This document shows, piece by piece, positions 1 to 9,130 of a stretch of 64,000 nucleotides of DNA. This stretch comes from Sutcliffiella horikoshii (GTDB taxonomy: Bacteria > Bacillota > Bacilli > Bacillales > Bacillaceae_I). Below the pieces are notes generated by a model. It was not told where the DNA came from and made no database searches. It saw only the letters and a list, made by a program, of their open reading frames with translations. The first letter of the stretch is position 1. Each line of letters opens with the position of its first letter. A program made the position numbers and the translations under genes. The stretch covers positions 1,070,666-1,134,665 of the forward strand of contig KV440964.1 in the NCBI GenBank assembly GCA_001636495.1, read 5' to 3'.

Positions 1-1
1 C

Positions 2-397
2 GATCTTGGGTTGGTGCCTACTTTAAAGAAATATATTTCGACTATCGAGGATTATCATAACGGTTATCCACGAATTGAATTCATGAACCTTGGAGTGGAA
101 CATCGCATTTCCGCCAACCTTGAAGTGGCAGTGTTCAGGCTTGTGCAGGAATCGCTCACAAATGCGATCAAGCACGCACAAGCAAGCTCCATCTATGTGA
201 AATTGGAAGTGAAGCCTACCCATATTATTGTCATTGTCAAAGATGACGGTGTAGGATTTGATACGACAGAAAAAAAAGAAAAGTCGTTTGGTTTGATCGG
301 AATGAGAGAGCGAGTGGAGCTTATCAGCGGCGAGCTGGACGTCCAGTCCTCAGCTGGAAAGGGAACCACCGTTTTTATCAAAATTCCGTTAGGCTAA
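2..397 (+). CDS. degS: Sensor histidine kinase DegS, C-terminal part
   Basis: The reading frame is open from the window edge, so only the C-terminal ~131 residues are present. They contain the HATPase_c domain of a HisKA_3-type cytoplasmic sensor kinase: an N box around [15 protein letters not shown], a G1 box VKDDGVGFD and a G2 box [10 protein letters not shown], ending in [13 protein letters not shown]. In Bacillus, DegS autophosphorylates and passes the phosphate to DegU, controlling exoenzymes, competence and motility. The downstream neighbour 25 bp away is the DegU regulator, which confirms the assignment. The dimerisation/phospho-acceptor half lies outside the window. Confidence 0.95.
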   Translation, partial: DLGLVPTLKKYISTIEDYHNGYPRIEFMNLGVEHRISANLEVAVFRLVQESLTNAIKHAQASSIYVKLEVKPTHIIVIVKDDGVGFDTTEKKEKSFGLIGMRERVELISGELDVQSSAGKGTTVFIKIPLG

Positions 398-422
398 AGA
401 TGTATTTGGGAGGATGAGAGGA

Positions 423-1139
423 ATGGATACGACAAAAATCGTTATTATTGATGATCATCAGCTTTTCCGTGAAGGAGTGAAACGCATTCTCGATTTCGAA
501 GCGAACTTTCACGTAGTTGCGGAAGGGGACGACGGAGCAGAGGCGCTTGAGTTGATGGAAAAGCATGAGCCGGACGTGTTCATCATGGACATCAACATGC
601 CGAAAATGAACGGTGTAGAGGCGACCAGACTGCTTGTTGATGCCAACCCGGAAGCGAAGGTCATCGTACTATCCATTCATGATGACGAAAACTATGTAAC
701 GCATGCCTTGCAAACAGGTGCACGCGGTTATCTGTTGAAAGAAATGGACGCAGATGCATTGGTGGATGCCGTAAAGGTCGTCGCTGATGGAGGATCTTAT
801 CTGCACCCGAAAGTAACGCACAATCTGGTAAGGGAATACCGTCGACTGTCCGAAAACGGAGTGAGAAGCGGTGCCCGTGGTGGAAGCAACGGTTCAACTG
901 CTACAACGTACCAACAGATCGAAATCCGCCGCCCGCTTCACTTGCTGACGCGCCGTGAGTGCGAAGTGCTTCAGTTGCTTGCAGATGGCAAGAGCAACAA
1001 GGCAATCGGGGAAGCGCTATTCATCAGTGAGAAGACGGTTAAAAACCATGTAAGTAACATCCTTCAAAAAATGAATGTAAATGACCGTACACAGGCTGTT
1101 GTTGTGGCAATCAAGAATGGTTGGGTAGAGGTTAGGTAA
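423..1139 (+). CDS. degU: Two-component response regulator DegU
   Basis: The protein has 238 residues. The N-terminal receiver domain has acidic residues IIDDHQ and the phospho-acceptor Asp56 in FIMDINMP. The C-terminal LuxR/NarL-type helix-turn-helix (about residues 170-235) contains [18 protein letters not shown] and [19 protein letters not shown] at 423 is chosen because GGGAGG lies 9 nt upstream and the family begins there; an in-frame ATG at 414 abuts the Shine-Dalgarno. Partner of DegS, regulating exoprotease, competence and flagellar genes. The linker between domains carries a Gly/Ser/Ala/Thr-rich insertion ([14 protein letters not shown]), making it about nine residues longer than the B. 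subtilis protein. Confidence 0.97.
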   Translation: MDTTKIVIIDDHQLFREGVKRILDFEANFHVVAEGDDGAEALELMEKHEPDVFIMDINMPKMNGVEATRLLVDANPEAKVIVLSIHDDENYVTHALQTGARGYLLKEMDADALVDAVKVVADGGSYLHPKVTHNLVREYRRLSENGVRSGARGGSNGSTATTYQQIEIRRPLHLLTRRECEVLQLLADGKSNKAIGEALFISEKTVKNHVSNILQKMNVNDRTQAVVVAIKNGWVEVR

Positions 1140-1170
1140 CCTTGGGGATTTGTTCTCCAAGGTTTTTTTT
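1138..1170 (+). terminator. Rho-independent terminator of degSU
   Basis: AACCTTGG and CCAAGGTT form a perfect 8-bp stem overlapping the degU stop codon, followed by a run of eight T. Confidence 0.9.
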
Positions 1171-1250
1171 GTTTGGATTGGGGGGACGCGGGTTTGCCTG
1201 GCGGGGGGCGGAAATTGTCTATCGGTGTCGAATGGCATTTATATGGTGTG

Positions 1251-1304
1251 AGTTGGCTTATAAATCAAAAAGTTGGCTTATAAAACGTAAACTTGGCTTA
1301 TAAA
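1251..1304. repeat. Array A: 14-nt word repeated at 20-bp phase
   Basis: AGTTGGCTTATAAA occurs at 1251 and 1271, and ACTTGGCTTATAAA at 1291, exactly 20 bp apart with unrelated 6-nt fillers. The array lies in the degU-degV intergenic region, about 120 bp upstream of degV. No coding potential was seen. It resembles the other two phased word arrays in this window (around 23.2 kb and 36.2 kb) in design but not in sequence. Confidence 0.85.
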
Positions 1305-1422
1305 AATTGGACGCGCCAACGCTCTCCCAATAAAAATCAAACAAAAGATGAAACTTATCCACATTTCATGTACAATCTATATAGATAACAGAAATACTTA
1401 GTATAAGGAAGGTCTACTATTT

Positions 1423-2265
1423 ATGAAAACGGCGATTGTTACAGACAGTACTGCCTACATCCCAGCAGAATTACGCGCAAAGCATCATATACATATGATC
1501 CCGCTGAATGTCATTTTCGGGAACGAATCATACCAAGAGGAAGTCGATATCAAAGTCGACCAATTCTACGAAGAAGTTAAAAATAGCCGTGAGCTTCCAT
1601 CCACCTCTCAGCCGGCAATTGGTGAGTTTGTGGCACTATATGAGAAACTTGCAAAGGACTACGACGCAGTAGTCAGTATCCACCTTTCCAGTGGTATCAG
1701 CGGAACCTACCAGGGAGCAGTCGCTGCAGGGGATATGGTAGAGGATATCCAGGTTTACGCTTATGATTCGGAAATTAGTTGTATGGTTCAAGGATTATAC
1801 GTCTTGGAAGCAGCAGAGATGGCAGCAGAAGGAAAGGGTCCGGAACAAATTATCGAACGCATGAACGTAATGAAAGAAACGATCCGTGCCTACTTCATGG
1901 TGGACGATCTTTCTCACCTACAGCGCGGCGGACGTCTAAGCAGCGCCCAGGCGATTGTCGGTAGCCTTCTGCAAGTGAAACCACTCTTGCATTTTGTCGA
2001 TACGAAAATTGTTCCTTTTGAAAAGATTCGTACACGCAAAAAAGCGGTCAAGCGCATCCATGACCTTTTCAATGAAGTGGCTTCAGAGCAGGTACCGATG
2101 CGTGCAGTGGTGATCCACGCGAACCGTGAGGCGGAAGCGGAAGAGATGAAGAAAGAGCTCGAACAGAAGTATCCGCATGTCGAATTTTTTATCAGTTATT
2201 TTGGTCCGGTTATCGGAACTCATTTGGGTGAAGGTGCATTGGGGCTTGGCTGGTATAAGCGATAA
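1423..2265 (+). CDS. degV: DegV family fatty-acid-binding protein
   Basis: The 280-residue protein belongs to the DegV/FakB family. These proteins bind a fatty acid between an N-terminal EDD-like domain and a C-terminal domain, and in the FakAB system present it to the kinase FakA for phosphorylation. Family hallmarks are the N-terminal IVTDSTAYIP, the ligand-loop SIHLSSGISGTYQ and the DDLSHLQRGGRLS segment. ATG at 1423 follows AGGAAGG at a suitable distance. It stands alone between the degU terminator and comFA, as in B. subtilis. Which of several possible paralogues it is cannot be told, so the symbol rests on position next to degU. Confidence 0.9.
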   Translation: MKTAIVTDSTAYIPAELRAKHHIHMIPLNVIFGNESYQEEVDIKVDQFYEEVKNSRELPSTSQPAIGEFVALYEKLAKDYDAVVSIHLSSGISGTYQGAVAAGDMVEDIQVYAYDSEISCMVQGLYVLEAAEMAAEGKGPEQIIERMNVMKETIRAYFMVDDLSHLQRGGRLSSAQAIVGSLLQVKPLLHFVDTKIVPFEKIRTRKKAVKRIHDLFNEVASEQVPMRAVVIHANREAEAEEMKKELEQKYPHVEFFISYFGPVIGTHLGEGALGLGWYKR

Positions 2266-2364
2266 ACATTTATTATGACATTTATTATACAAACATAATG
2301 ACGAAATCAGACATCATGAGCAGTTTTGCTTGTGGTGTTTTTTTTATAGTGTCTCTTAACCACC

Positions 2365-2491
2365 GCTGTTGATTTCCGCGCCAGGCTTCGCTTTCCGCGG
2401 GGCGCTGCTGGAGCCTCCTCGGCAAGCCTGCGGGGTCTCCACCAACCGCTACCTCCCGCTGGAGTCTTCGCCTTTCGCTCCAATCACCAGC
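2365..2491 (+). repeat. 127-bp GC-rich intergenic repeat, copy 1 (forward)
   Basis: Starts GCTGTTGATT and ends AATCACCAGC (imperfect inverted termini). Core landmarks are GCTTTCCGCGGGGCG, TGGAGCCTCCTC, TGCGGGGTCTCCA and CTACCTCCCGCTGGAGTC. The inner arms TGGAG/CTCCA are complementary. It lies 28 bp upstream of comFA and is open in the comFA frame, so it mimics a 50-codon N-terminal extension. Confidence 0.93.
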
Positions 2492-2518
2492 TATAAATTT
2501 ATATTAAGGAGGAATTCA

Positions 2519-4006
2519 ATGCTTTTCGATACTTTACAAAATAATATGTTGACCATCAAACTGGATGGCACGAAGAGGATATCCGACTTCCTAGAAATCC
2601 CTCATACGCAAACCCAACACTCATTTCCCTTCAACCACGATCTCCATCAGTACCTCATCGGCAAACGACTTCTCCTAGATGAAATTCCATTTTCCTTAGA
2701 AACCATTCAATCTCATTACGTGCATGGATATTTAAGATATGGTCACGGTGTGACTTCTACTAAGACTGGTCATGTTTGTCAGAGGTGTGGAAACGGTGAA
2801 AAGAGTCTTTTTGCTACATTTGATTGTGCCCGTTGCCAGCGGGAATGCACGTATTGTCGGAACTGCATTAAGATGGGGAGGGTAAGTGAATGCACGCCGC
2901 TCATTAGCTGGAGCGGACCAAAATCTGAAAGGTTTTCTCAGAAAAGGATGCTCGACTGGGAGGGCACCCTTTCAAAAGGGCAACAACTAGCATCGGATAA
3001 GGTGGTCGAAGCTATCCAAGCCAACACTTCCCTGCTAGTTTGGGCCGTTTGTGGCGCGGGAAAGACGGAGGTTCTTTTCAAGGGAATTGAAGCGGCATTA
3101 TCCAAAGGCAAGCGAGTGTGTATCGCGTCACCACGTACCGACGTTGTCCTTGAACTGTCCCCTCGCCTTCAACAGGTGTTTCCGGGTGTTGATATTGCCA
3201 TCCTTTTTGGGGGCAGTGAGGACCGGACGAAAAACTCTCCGCTCACTATCGCTACGACCCACCAGCTTCTTCGTTACTACCGCGCCTTTGATATCCTCAT
3301 TATTGATGAAGTCGATGCTTTTCCCTATTCTGTCGACCCGGCTTTGGAATATGCGGCGAGCCAAGCGCGAACAGAAGAGGCTAGCACCATCTATTTAAGT
3401 GCGACGCCATCCCGAAACATGCAGCGTGATGCACGGTCAGACAGGCTCCCCTCTGTCATCATACCTGCGAGATATCATCGGAAACCTTTACCGGTCCCTT
3501 CCATGGAGTGGTGTGGGAATTGGGAGAAACGGGTGAAAAAGAACAGGATTTCGGGGAACGTGTTTTATTGGATCAACAAGCACAAGGCCGCAAATCGTCC
3601 GATTTTCCTCTTTGTCCCTAATATTGAGCTACTGAAACAGGTGGTGGCCATCCTTGAAAAGGAGCATGGAGATCTTGTGGCTGGTGTTCACGCTAAGGAT
3701 AAGAATCGCAAGGAAAAGGTGGCGGGCTTTCGTAAGGGGAGGATCAATATTTTGGTGACGACCACGATCCTCGAGCGTGGGGTAACGGTTGCAAATGTTC
3801 AGGTGGGTGTACTGGGGGCGGAGGATAGTCTATTTACGGAAAGTGCGCTTGTGCAGATTGCAGGCAGGTCAGGTCGCAGCAGTAAGCATCCGGACGGGGA
3901 TGTGCGATTTTTCCATTATGGTCGGACCCGCGAAATGATTGCTGCAATTGACCATATAAGACGCATGAATTACCGGGCGGAGAAGGGAGGTTTTTTTAAT
4001 GAATAA
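2519..4006 (+). CDS. comFA: Late competence helicase ComFA
   Basis: The 495-residue DEAD-like ATPase drives DNA uptake during transformation. It has an N-terminal four-cysteine zinc region (CQRCG, CARCQRECTYCRNC), a Walker A motif AVCGAGKTEVLF, a DEVD box in LIIDEVDAFPY, motif III LSATPS and a C-terminal helicase domain with QIAGRSGRSS. ATG at 2519 follows AAGGAGGAATTCA; upstream in-frame codons belong to a repeat element. The stop overlaps the start of comFC by 8 bp. B. subtilis has comFB between these two genes; it is absent here. Confidence 0.95.
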   Translation: MLFDTLQNNMLTIKLDGTKRISDFLEIPHTQTQHSFPFNHDLHQYLIGKRLLLDEIPFSLETIQSHYVHGYLRYGHGVTSTKTGHVCQRCGNGEKSLFATFDCARCQRECTYCRNCIKMGRVSECTPLISWSGPKSERFSQKRMLDWEGTLSKGQQLASDKVVEAIQANTSLLVWAVCGAGKTEVLFKGIEAALSKGKRVCIASPRTDVVLELSPRLQQVFPGVDIAILFGGSEDRTKNSPLTIATTHQLLRYYRAFDILIIDEVDAFPYSVDPALEYAASQARTEEASTIYLSATPSRNMQRDARSDRLPSVIIPARYHRKPLPVPSMEWCGNWEKRVKKNRISGNVFYWINKHKAANRPIFLFVPNIELLKQVVAILEKEHGDLVAGVHAKDKNRKEKVAGFRKGRINILVTTTILERGVTVANVQVGVLGAEDSLFTESALVQIAGRSGRSSKHPDGDVRFFHYGRTREMIAAIDHIRRMNYRAEKGGFFNE

Positions 4007-4715
4007 TTGTTTGGTCTGTTATGAAGAGATTGCTTCCTCTTTCGGGTGGGGAGAATTCCTTGGAATTAGCAAGCCCAATCCTGTTTGCGAAACATGTGAA
4101 CATGCTTTTCAGAAAATCAGTGGGAAGTTATGCAGAATATGCGGCAGGGTGTGGGAGGAAATTTCGCCGGAGAATCGACAAGAGGATATCTGTTTTGACT
4201 GTCACAGATGGGAAAGCGATATGGAAACAGCGGGACTCCTTTGGGCGAACCGTTCTTGTTTTCAATATAACGAACGTATGAAGGAAGTATTGGCGCTCTA
4301 CAAATTCAGAGGGGACGCCATCCTTGCTGAAGCTTTCACCAACGATTTCAAGCAAACGTATGAATTTTTTTTCAAAAAAGAGCAACGCATTCTTGTTCCC
4401 ATCCCGCTAAGTCCCGAACGCCTCTATGATCGGGGATTCAACCAGTCCCTCCTTTTGGCGAAACAACTATCTCCCATTGAAATCGTTGAGCCTCTGGCTA
4501 AAAACGACTCCGTCAAGCAATCAAAAAAAGCCCGACAAGAACGGATGCACCAAGAAAATCCGTTTTACGTAACAGAGCCTCAAAAGGTTGTGGGGAAAAG
4601 CATTCTTTTAATTGATGATATCTACACAACTGGAACGACTTTACGGATGGCGGCAAAGGTCTTGAAAGAGGCAGGGGCTACAGATATCTCCTCGCTCACC
4701 TTAGTTCGCAGTTAA
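3999..4715 (+). CDS. comFC: Competence protein ComFC, phosphoribosyltransferase fold
   Basis: The 238-residue protein is a ComF/GntX-type phosphoribosyltransferase homologue required for transformation, thought to act with ComFA. The N-terminus has zinc-ribbon cysteines (CLVC, CETC, CRICG, CFDC). The C-terminus carries the PRPP-binding signature ILLIDDIYTTGTTL, and RGFNQSLLLA is the conserved ComF segment. ATG at 3999 has GGGAGG upstream and overlaps comFA in another frame, implying translational coupling. Confidence 0.95.
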   Translation: MNNCLVCYEEIASSFGWGEFLGISKPNPVCETCEHAFQKISGKLCRICGRVWEEISPENRQEDICFDCHRWESDMETAGLLWANRSCFQYNERMKEVLALYKFRGDAILAEAFTNDFKQTYEFFFKKEQRILVPIPLSPERLYDRGFNQSLLLAKQLSPIEIVEPLAKNDSVKQSKKARQERMHQENPFYVTEPQKVVGKSILLIDDIYTTGTTLRMAAKVLKEAGATDISSLTLVRS

Positions 4716-4738
4716 CATTTCCCCTTTTTTTACGATAT
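4713..4738 (+). promoter_or_regulatory. Possible sigma-D promoter before yvyF-flgM
   Basis: TACGATAT at 4731-4738 matches six of eight bases of the sigma-D -10 (GCCGATAT), with a weak TAAC 14 nt upstream. The position suits late flagellar control of the following genes, but the -35 is poor. Confidence 0.35.
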
Positions 4739-4776
4739 AAAGAGTAAGAACTTATTGCTCGAAAGGAAGTTGCCTC

Positions 4777-5193
4777 ATGTCCCAACTCGATAATTGTCCA
4801 AACTGTGGGGAGATTTATGTAAAAAATGCCTTCAGGGAAGTGTGTGAAGCATGTTATAAAGAAGAGGAAGCCAAATACCAGAATGTGTACAAATACATTC
4901 GCCAACGAGAAAACAGGATGGCGAGGCTGGACCAGGTCGTAGAAGACACAGGAGTGTCAGAGACTCTGATTCTTAAGTTCATCCGAAAAGGCAGGATACA
5001 GCTCGCGCATTTTCCAAATTTGGGGTATCCGTGCGACCGGTGTGGTAGGATGATTAGAGAAGATAAGCTTTGTATCGGCTGTAAAAAAGATATCCAAGGA
5101 CAGCTTTCCCAACTAGACCGTGAAGAGCAACGTCAGCGTGAAATGCGTAGTGAAGGAAGAACCTACCATGCAATTGATAAGAAATTCCTATAA
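4777..5193 (+). CDS. yvyF: YvyF, flagellar operon protein (TIGR03826-like)
   Basis: The 138-residue protein matches the YvyF family found between comF and flgM in bacilli. It has an N-terminal CPNCG...CEACY zinc-binding pair. The middle segment (RLDQVVEDTGVSETLILKFIRKGRIQ) looks like a MerR/helix-turn-helix-like fold. A second Cys pair, CDRCG...CIGCK, follows, and the C-terminus is charged and helical. The biochemical role is not established; in B. subtilis it is co-transcribed with flgM. ATG at 4777 follows GAAAGGAAG. Confidence 0.88.
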   Translation: MSQLDNCPNCGEIYVKNAFREVCEACYKEEEAKYQNVYKYIRQRENRMARLDQVVEDTGVSETLILKFIRKGRIQLAHFPNLGYPCDRCGRMIREDKLCIGCKKDIQGQLSQLDREEQRQREMRSEGRTYHAIDKKFL

Positions 5194-5256
5194 ACATTTG
5201 AGAATCTGTGCCGATATTCATAAATAGATAAACTGTTCGAAAAGGAAGGGATAACA

Positions 5257-5520
5257 ATGAAGATAAATAATATTGGTCCTTCAGGAGTAAACCCATATAA
5301 GAATCACATGAAACAACAGCAGGTTCCAACACCTAACCAGGCGAAGAGCGACCAGGTGGAGATCTCGAGCAAGGCTAAAGAGATGCAGGAGCGTTCCCAA
5401 TTTGCGGAAGCCCGCCAAGAGAAAATCGCCAAGCTGAAGGTTTCCGTAGAAAATGGCACCTATCAAGTAGACCCTAAGACCGTTGCCAATAAGATGATCG
5501 ATTTTTATTTTAATAAATAG
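5257..5520 (+). CDS. flgM: Anti-sigma-D factor FlgM
   Basis: The 87-residue protein starts MKINNIGPSGVNPYKNHMK, and its C-terminal helices (KIAKLKVSVENGTYQVDPKTVANKMIDFYF) are the sigma-binding FlgM signature. FlgM holds sigma-D inactive until the hook-basal body is finished and the factor is neutralised or exported. It sits between yvyF and flgN, separated from flgN by a repeat element. A Shine-Dalgarno AAGGAAGGG precedes ATG 5257. Confidence 0.95.
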   Translation: MKINNIGPSGVNPYKNHMKQQQVPTPNQAKSDQVEISSKAKEMQERSQFAEARQEKIAKLKVSVENGTYQVDPKTVANKMIDFYFNK

Positions 5521-5534
5521 GAACTGTTTACGCC

Positions 5535-5660
5535 GCTGTTGACTTCCGCACTTGGCTTCGCTTTCCGCGGGGCGGTGCTTGAGCCTCCTCACTGCGTTGC
5601 GGGGTCTCAACCTACCGCTACCTCCCGCAGGAGTCTCCGCCATGTGCTCCAATCAACAGC
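5535..5660 (+). repeat. 127-bp-type intergenic repeat, copy 2 (forward)
   Basis: Runs from GCTGTTGACT to AATCAACAGC within the flgM-flgN gap. The inner arms are TTGAG/CTCAA, whereas copy 1 has TGGAG/CTCCA: both sides of the stem changed together. The copy interrupts what is normally a tight flagellar operon. Confidence 0.93.
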
Positions 5661-5695
5661 TGGATATCAGCAGAGCCTTCAAATAAGGAGAACTT

Positions 5696-6160
5696 ATGTC
5701 AATCCCAACGATTATAACGATACTTGAAAAAATGCTCACCTTGCACTCCTACCTCTATGAATTGACTGTTCGGAAAGAAGAGGTTGTGAAAGCAAACAAG
5801 GTGGACGAGCTTCAACAGATTACAAGAGAAGAAAAGCAATATACCAGAGCGATTGTCCAGCTAGAAAAGCAACGGGCGGAGCTATCTGATGGAAAAACGG
5901 TAACCGAGCTTACAGAAATGGGCACACCCACGGAGAAAAGTACGCTGCTTGACCTGAAAGCAAGACTCACTGAAACCATCGCTAACATTCAAAAGCAGAA
6001 CGAGCTTAATCAACTCCTTCTACAGCAGTCTCTGCAATTTGTCACGATGACCCTAAATACCTTAAATCCACAGCCCAATGCTGTAAACTACGAAAAACCT
6101 GCGAACACGAAGAAAAGTGTGAGTGCTCCTGCGCGCTCCCTGTTCGATTCAAAAGCTTAG
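5696..6160 (+). CDS. flgN: Flagellar chaperone FlgN
   Basis: The 154-residue, almost entirely helical protein has the FlgN coiled-coil layout and lies directly upstream of flgK and flgL, its export substrates. FlgN keeps the hook-filament junction proteins FlgK and FlgL soluble and brings them to the flagellar export gate. ATG at 5696 follows AAGGAGAACTT; the stop is 12 bp before flgK. Confidence 0.9.
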   Translation: MSIPTIITILEKMLTLHSYLYELTVRKEEVVKANKVDELQQITREEKQYTRAIVQLEKQRAELSDGKTVTELTEMGTPTEKSTLLDLKARLTETIANIQKQNELNQLLLQQSLQFVTMTLNTLNPQPNAVNYEKPANTKKSVSAPARSLFDSKA

Positions 6161-6172
6161 GAGGAACACCAC

Positions 6173-8035
6173 ATGCGTTCAACATTTCATAGTCTCGAAG
6201 TTGCGAGACGTGGTCTGGTTACCCAGCAAACTGCCCTTCAAACGGTCGGCCATAATATTGCCAATGCCAATACACCGGGGTACACAAGACAACGAGTCAA
6301 TTTTGTCCAAACAGAACCGTACCCGGCAGCATCCCTGAATCGACCGCAAATTCCGGGACAGACGGGAACCGGGGTGGAGGCAGGCAGCATCCAGCGTGTG
6401 CGGGAGAGTTTCCTGGATATCCAGTATCGTGGTGAAAACAACAAGCTTGGCTATTGGGAATCTCGTGCCGATTCCCTTCAAAAAATGGAGGAGATCATGA
6501 ACGAGCCATCGGAGACAGGTCTTTCCACCACCCTTGACCGCTTCTGGCAGGCATTTCAGGATCTGGCGGTCAATCCGACAAATGCCGGTGCCCGTTCGGT
6601 GGTAAGGCAGCGCGGTTTGGCTGTTGCGGAGACGTTCCGATTCCTTTTTGACTCATTATCTTCCGTACAGGGCGATATCAAAAACGAAATGGATGTCACT
6701 GTGAAGCAGGTCAACGCGCTCAGCCAGCAAATCAATAATGTAAACAAACAAATCGGGGAACTAGAACCACATGGCTATCTTGCAAATGACCTTTATGACG
6801 AAAGAGACCGACTGGTGGATGAGCTTTCCCAGCTTGTTAATATCAAAACGACACGAGTGGGAACTGGCGGAAGCCCAAGTCCTCTAGCGGAAGGAAAGCT
6901 GACCATTGAAATGGTGAACGACTCTGGCCGTTCAATAGGTACACTTGTGGATGCAACCAGTTTGAGGGTAAACAGCCTTTCCCTTGAGTTTCGTGCAGAT
7001 ACTGGACTTGTCGATGGCTACAGACTCGGAGATACAAGCTTCGGTATCGGCAGCATGCAGGCTTCTGGAAAACTGCGTGGCCTGATTGACTCTTACGGGT
7101 TTATGGATGGTAATGTCGAAAAAGGTCTATACCCTGATATGTTGAACCATTTGGATACGGTTGCTTATGAATTCGCTCAAGAGATCAATAGGGTGCATGA
7201 ATCCGGTTGGAGCATTTCAAGTATGGAAACAGGCGAACACACAGCCTTCAAGTTCTTTGAGTTTAAAAATACGGACATCGCTGCTGACAATAAAAAGAAT
7301 GCTGCAAAGCTGTTCACGGTATCCGCTGACATCGTTCAGTCACTGGACAATATCGCGGCATCCGGCTACAACAAAGGAATCATTACGACAGGGGAATTCC
7401 ATGGTTATAACGGAGTGGAAAACGTATCTGTTACAGTTCAGTCTACTGTAGATGCCGCTGGCGTTCAGCAGTTCACCTACACGGTATATAACGCTGCCCA
7501 GTCGCCAAAACAGGAAATGAAAACCTCTGGGAACTATGCGAGTTTGGAAGAGCTTGGGCAAGGGTTATCCGAAGAGTTTGTAGATGCGAGTGGCAATCCA
7601 TCGGTAAACTTTGATTTAGATAAAGTTCGCCTGGAAGACATCTCAAAAGGGAATTTTATTACGGTTGATATCCCGAAAGTCGGCCAGGTCGGCGGACGTG
7701 TCGGGGATGGAAGCAATGCGGTAGCTTTGGCGGAAGTAAAAGCGCGTTCGCTCCAGTTGAACGGTGTTTCTACTACTTTCCAAAACTATTACGAGAGTGT
7801 TATAGGTGGATTGGCGGTAGATGCCCAGGAAGCCAACCGACTTGCCTATAATAGCGAAACGTTGAGACTATCAGTTGATCAGCGACGCCAATCAGTAAGC
7901 GGTGTCTCCCTGGATGAGGAAATGACCAACATGATCCAGTTCCAGCATGCATACAACGCTTCGGCAAGAATGATCACGTTGACAGATGAACTTTTAGATA
8001 GAATCATAAACGGAATGGGAATAGGCGGAAGGTAG
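6173..8035 (+). CDS. flgK: Hook-filament junction protein FlgK (HAP1)
   Basis: The 620-residue protein has the N-terminal flagellar rod motif (GLVTQQTALQTVGHNIANANTPGYTRQRV) and the C-terminal FlgK domain (SVSGVSLDEEMTNMIQFQHAYNASARMITLTDELLDRIINGM). These D0/D1 segments assemble on the distal hook as the first junction ring. It is about 110 residues longer than B. subtilis FlgK. The excess lies in the variable surface-exposed middle (roughly residues 330-530), which often varies between strains. RBS AGGAGGAACACC precedes ATG 6173; flgL follows after 9 bp. Confidence 0.96.
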   Translation: MRSTFHSLEVARRGLVTQQTALQTVGHNIANANTPGYTRQRVNFVQTEPYPAASLNRPQIPGQTGTGVEAGSIQRVRESFLDIQYRGENNKLGYWESRADSLQKMEEIMNEPSETGLSTTLDRFWQAFQDLAVNPTNAGARSVVRQRGLAVAETFRFLFDSLSSVQGDIKNEMDVTVKQVNALSQQINNVNKQIGELEPHGYLANDLYDERDRLVDELSQLVNIKTTRVGTGGSPSPLAEGKLTIEMVNDSGRSIGTLVDATSLRVNSLSLEFRADTGLVDGYRLGDTSFGIGSMQASGKLRGLIDSYGFMDGNVEKGLYPDMLNHLDTVAYEFAQEINRVHESGWSISSMETGEHTAFKFFEFKNTDIAADNKKNAAKLFTVSADIVQSLDNIAASGYNKGIITTGEFHGYNGVENVSVTVQSTVDAAGVQQFTYTVYNAAQSPKQEMKTSGNYASLEELGQGLSEEFVDASGNPSVNFDLDKVRLEDISKGNFITVDIPKVGQVGGRVGDGSNAVALAEVKARSLQLNGVSTTFQNYYESVIGGLAVDAQEANRLAYNSETLRLSVDQRRQSVSGVSLDEEMTNMIQFQHAYNASARMITLTDELLDRIINGMGIGGR

Positions 8036-8044
8036 GTTAGATAG

Positions 8045-8923
8045 ATGCGAGTCACACAAAGCATGCTGACGCAGAACTCACTGCGACAATTAAGCACAAG
8101 CTACAGCAAAATGGGCAAGTTGATGGAACAGCTCTCCACAGGCAAGAAAATCTCCCGGCCATCCGATGACCCGGTTGTTGCGATGAAGGGGATGTACTAC
8201 CGTACAAACCTGACGGAGCTTGAGCAATACAAACGTAACCTGAGTGAATCGTATGCTTGGATGGAGAACTCCGAAGCCGCATTGGATCATGTTCAAAGCG
8301 TGATGCACCGTGCACGTGAATTGGTGGTGCAGGGGTCCAATGATACCTACTCACCAGAAGATCGTCAGGCGATGGCAAAAGAGATCGAGCAGCTGAAACA
8401 TGATTTCGTTCAAGTTGCCAACACGCAGGTAGCTGGGAAGTACATTTTTAATGGGACGGCGATTGATAAGCCGCGAATTACGGATGCGAATGATCCTTCG
8501 TCTGTAAGCACGGAAAATTCACCGTTTGAGGTGGAGGTATCTCGTGGAATTAAGCTGCAATCTAACATTAATTCGGAAAATGTTTTTAATAAAGACATGA
8601 TGGAAATTTGGAATAGTCTGCAGTCCGCGCTGGAAACGAGTGATACGGGAGCTTTGAAAGATTTGATGGGACGTTTTGATAAGGCTGCCGATACGATTTC
8701 GGCTGAGCGTTCGGAGCTTGGTGCTCGTTACAACCGTTTGGAGATGGTGGACAACCGGATCGGCTATCAGGAAGTGGTGGCAACACGGATCTTGTCCGAT
8801 AATGAGGATGCGGATATTGAGAAGGTTATTACGGATTTGACGTCGCAGGAGAGTGTGCATCGTGCTTCACTTGGTGTAGGTGCGCGTGTGATTCAGCCTT
8901 CGTTGTTGGATTTTTTAAGGTAG
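8045..8923 (+). CDS. flgL: Hook-filament junction protein FlgL (HAP3)
   Basis: The 292-residue flagellin-like protein has N-terminal MRVTQSMLTQNSLRQLSTSYSKM and LSTGKKISRPSDDPV and C-terminal SLGVGARVIQPSLLDFLR, the usual FlgL end. It forms the second junction ring between FlgK and the filament. Co-transcribed with flgK; the next gene, yviE, is separated by a repeat element. Confidence 0.95.
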   Translation: MRVTQSMLTQNSLRQLSTSYSKMGKLMEQLSTGKKISRPSDDPVVAMKGMYYRTNLTELEQYKRNLSESYAWMENSEAALDHVQSVMHRARELVVQGSNDTYSPEDRQAMAKEIEQLKHDFVQVANTQVAGKYIFNGTAIDKPRITDANDPSSVSTENSPFEVEVSRGIKLQSNINSENVFNKDMMEIWNSLQSALETSDTGALKDLMGRFDKAADTISAERSELGARYNRLEMVDNRIGYQEVVATRILSDNEDADIEKVITDLTSQESVHRASLGVGARVIQPSLLDFLR

Positions 8924-9004
8924 GGAGTGGAACTGTCTTGGAGGGAGCTGTTTGGTGGCAGTTGTTTCTGGGGCAGTTTTTATTTTTGGGTCCCACTTGA
9001 CTCT

Positions 9005-9130
9005 TGTTACTTTCCGTTCCGGATGTTCGCTTTCCGCGGGGCGTGTGCTTGAGCCTCCTCACTGCGTTGCGGGGTCTCAAGCTACCGCTACCTCCCGCTG
9101 GAGTCTCACATCCTGCACTCCAATCCACAG
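9005..9130 (+). repeat. 127-bp-type intergenic repeat, copy 3 (forward)
   Basis: The core GTTCGCTTTCCGCGGGGCG...GAGCCTCCTC...GCGGGGTCTC...CTACCTCCCGCTGGAGTC is intact. The inner arms CTTGAG/CTCAAG are complementary. The outer ends (TTGTTACTTT / AATCCACAG) have diverged and no longer pair well. It lies between flgL and yviE. Confidence 0.88.

Noticed and set aside
2369-2518. Upstream in-frame extension of comFA by 50 codons
   Set aside because: These codons are repeat copy 1, which is open in that frame by chance; a strong RBS and the conserved N-terminus start at 2519.
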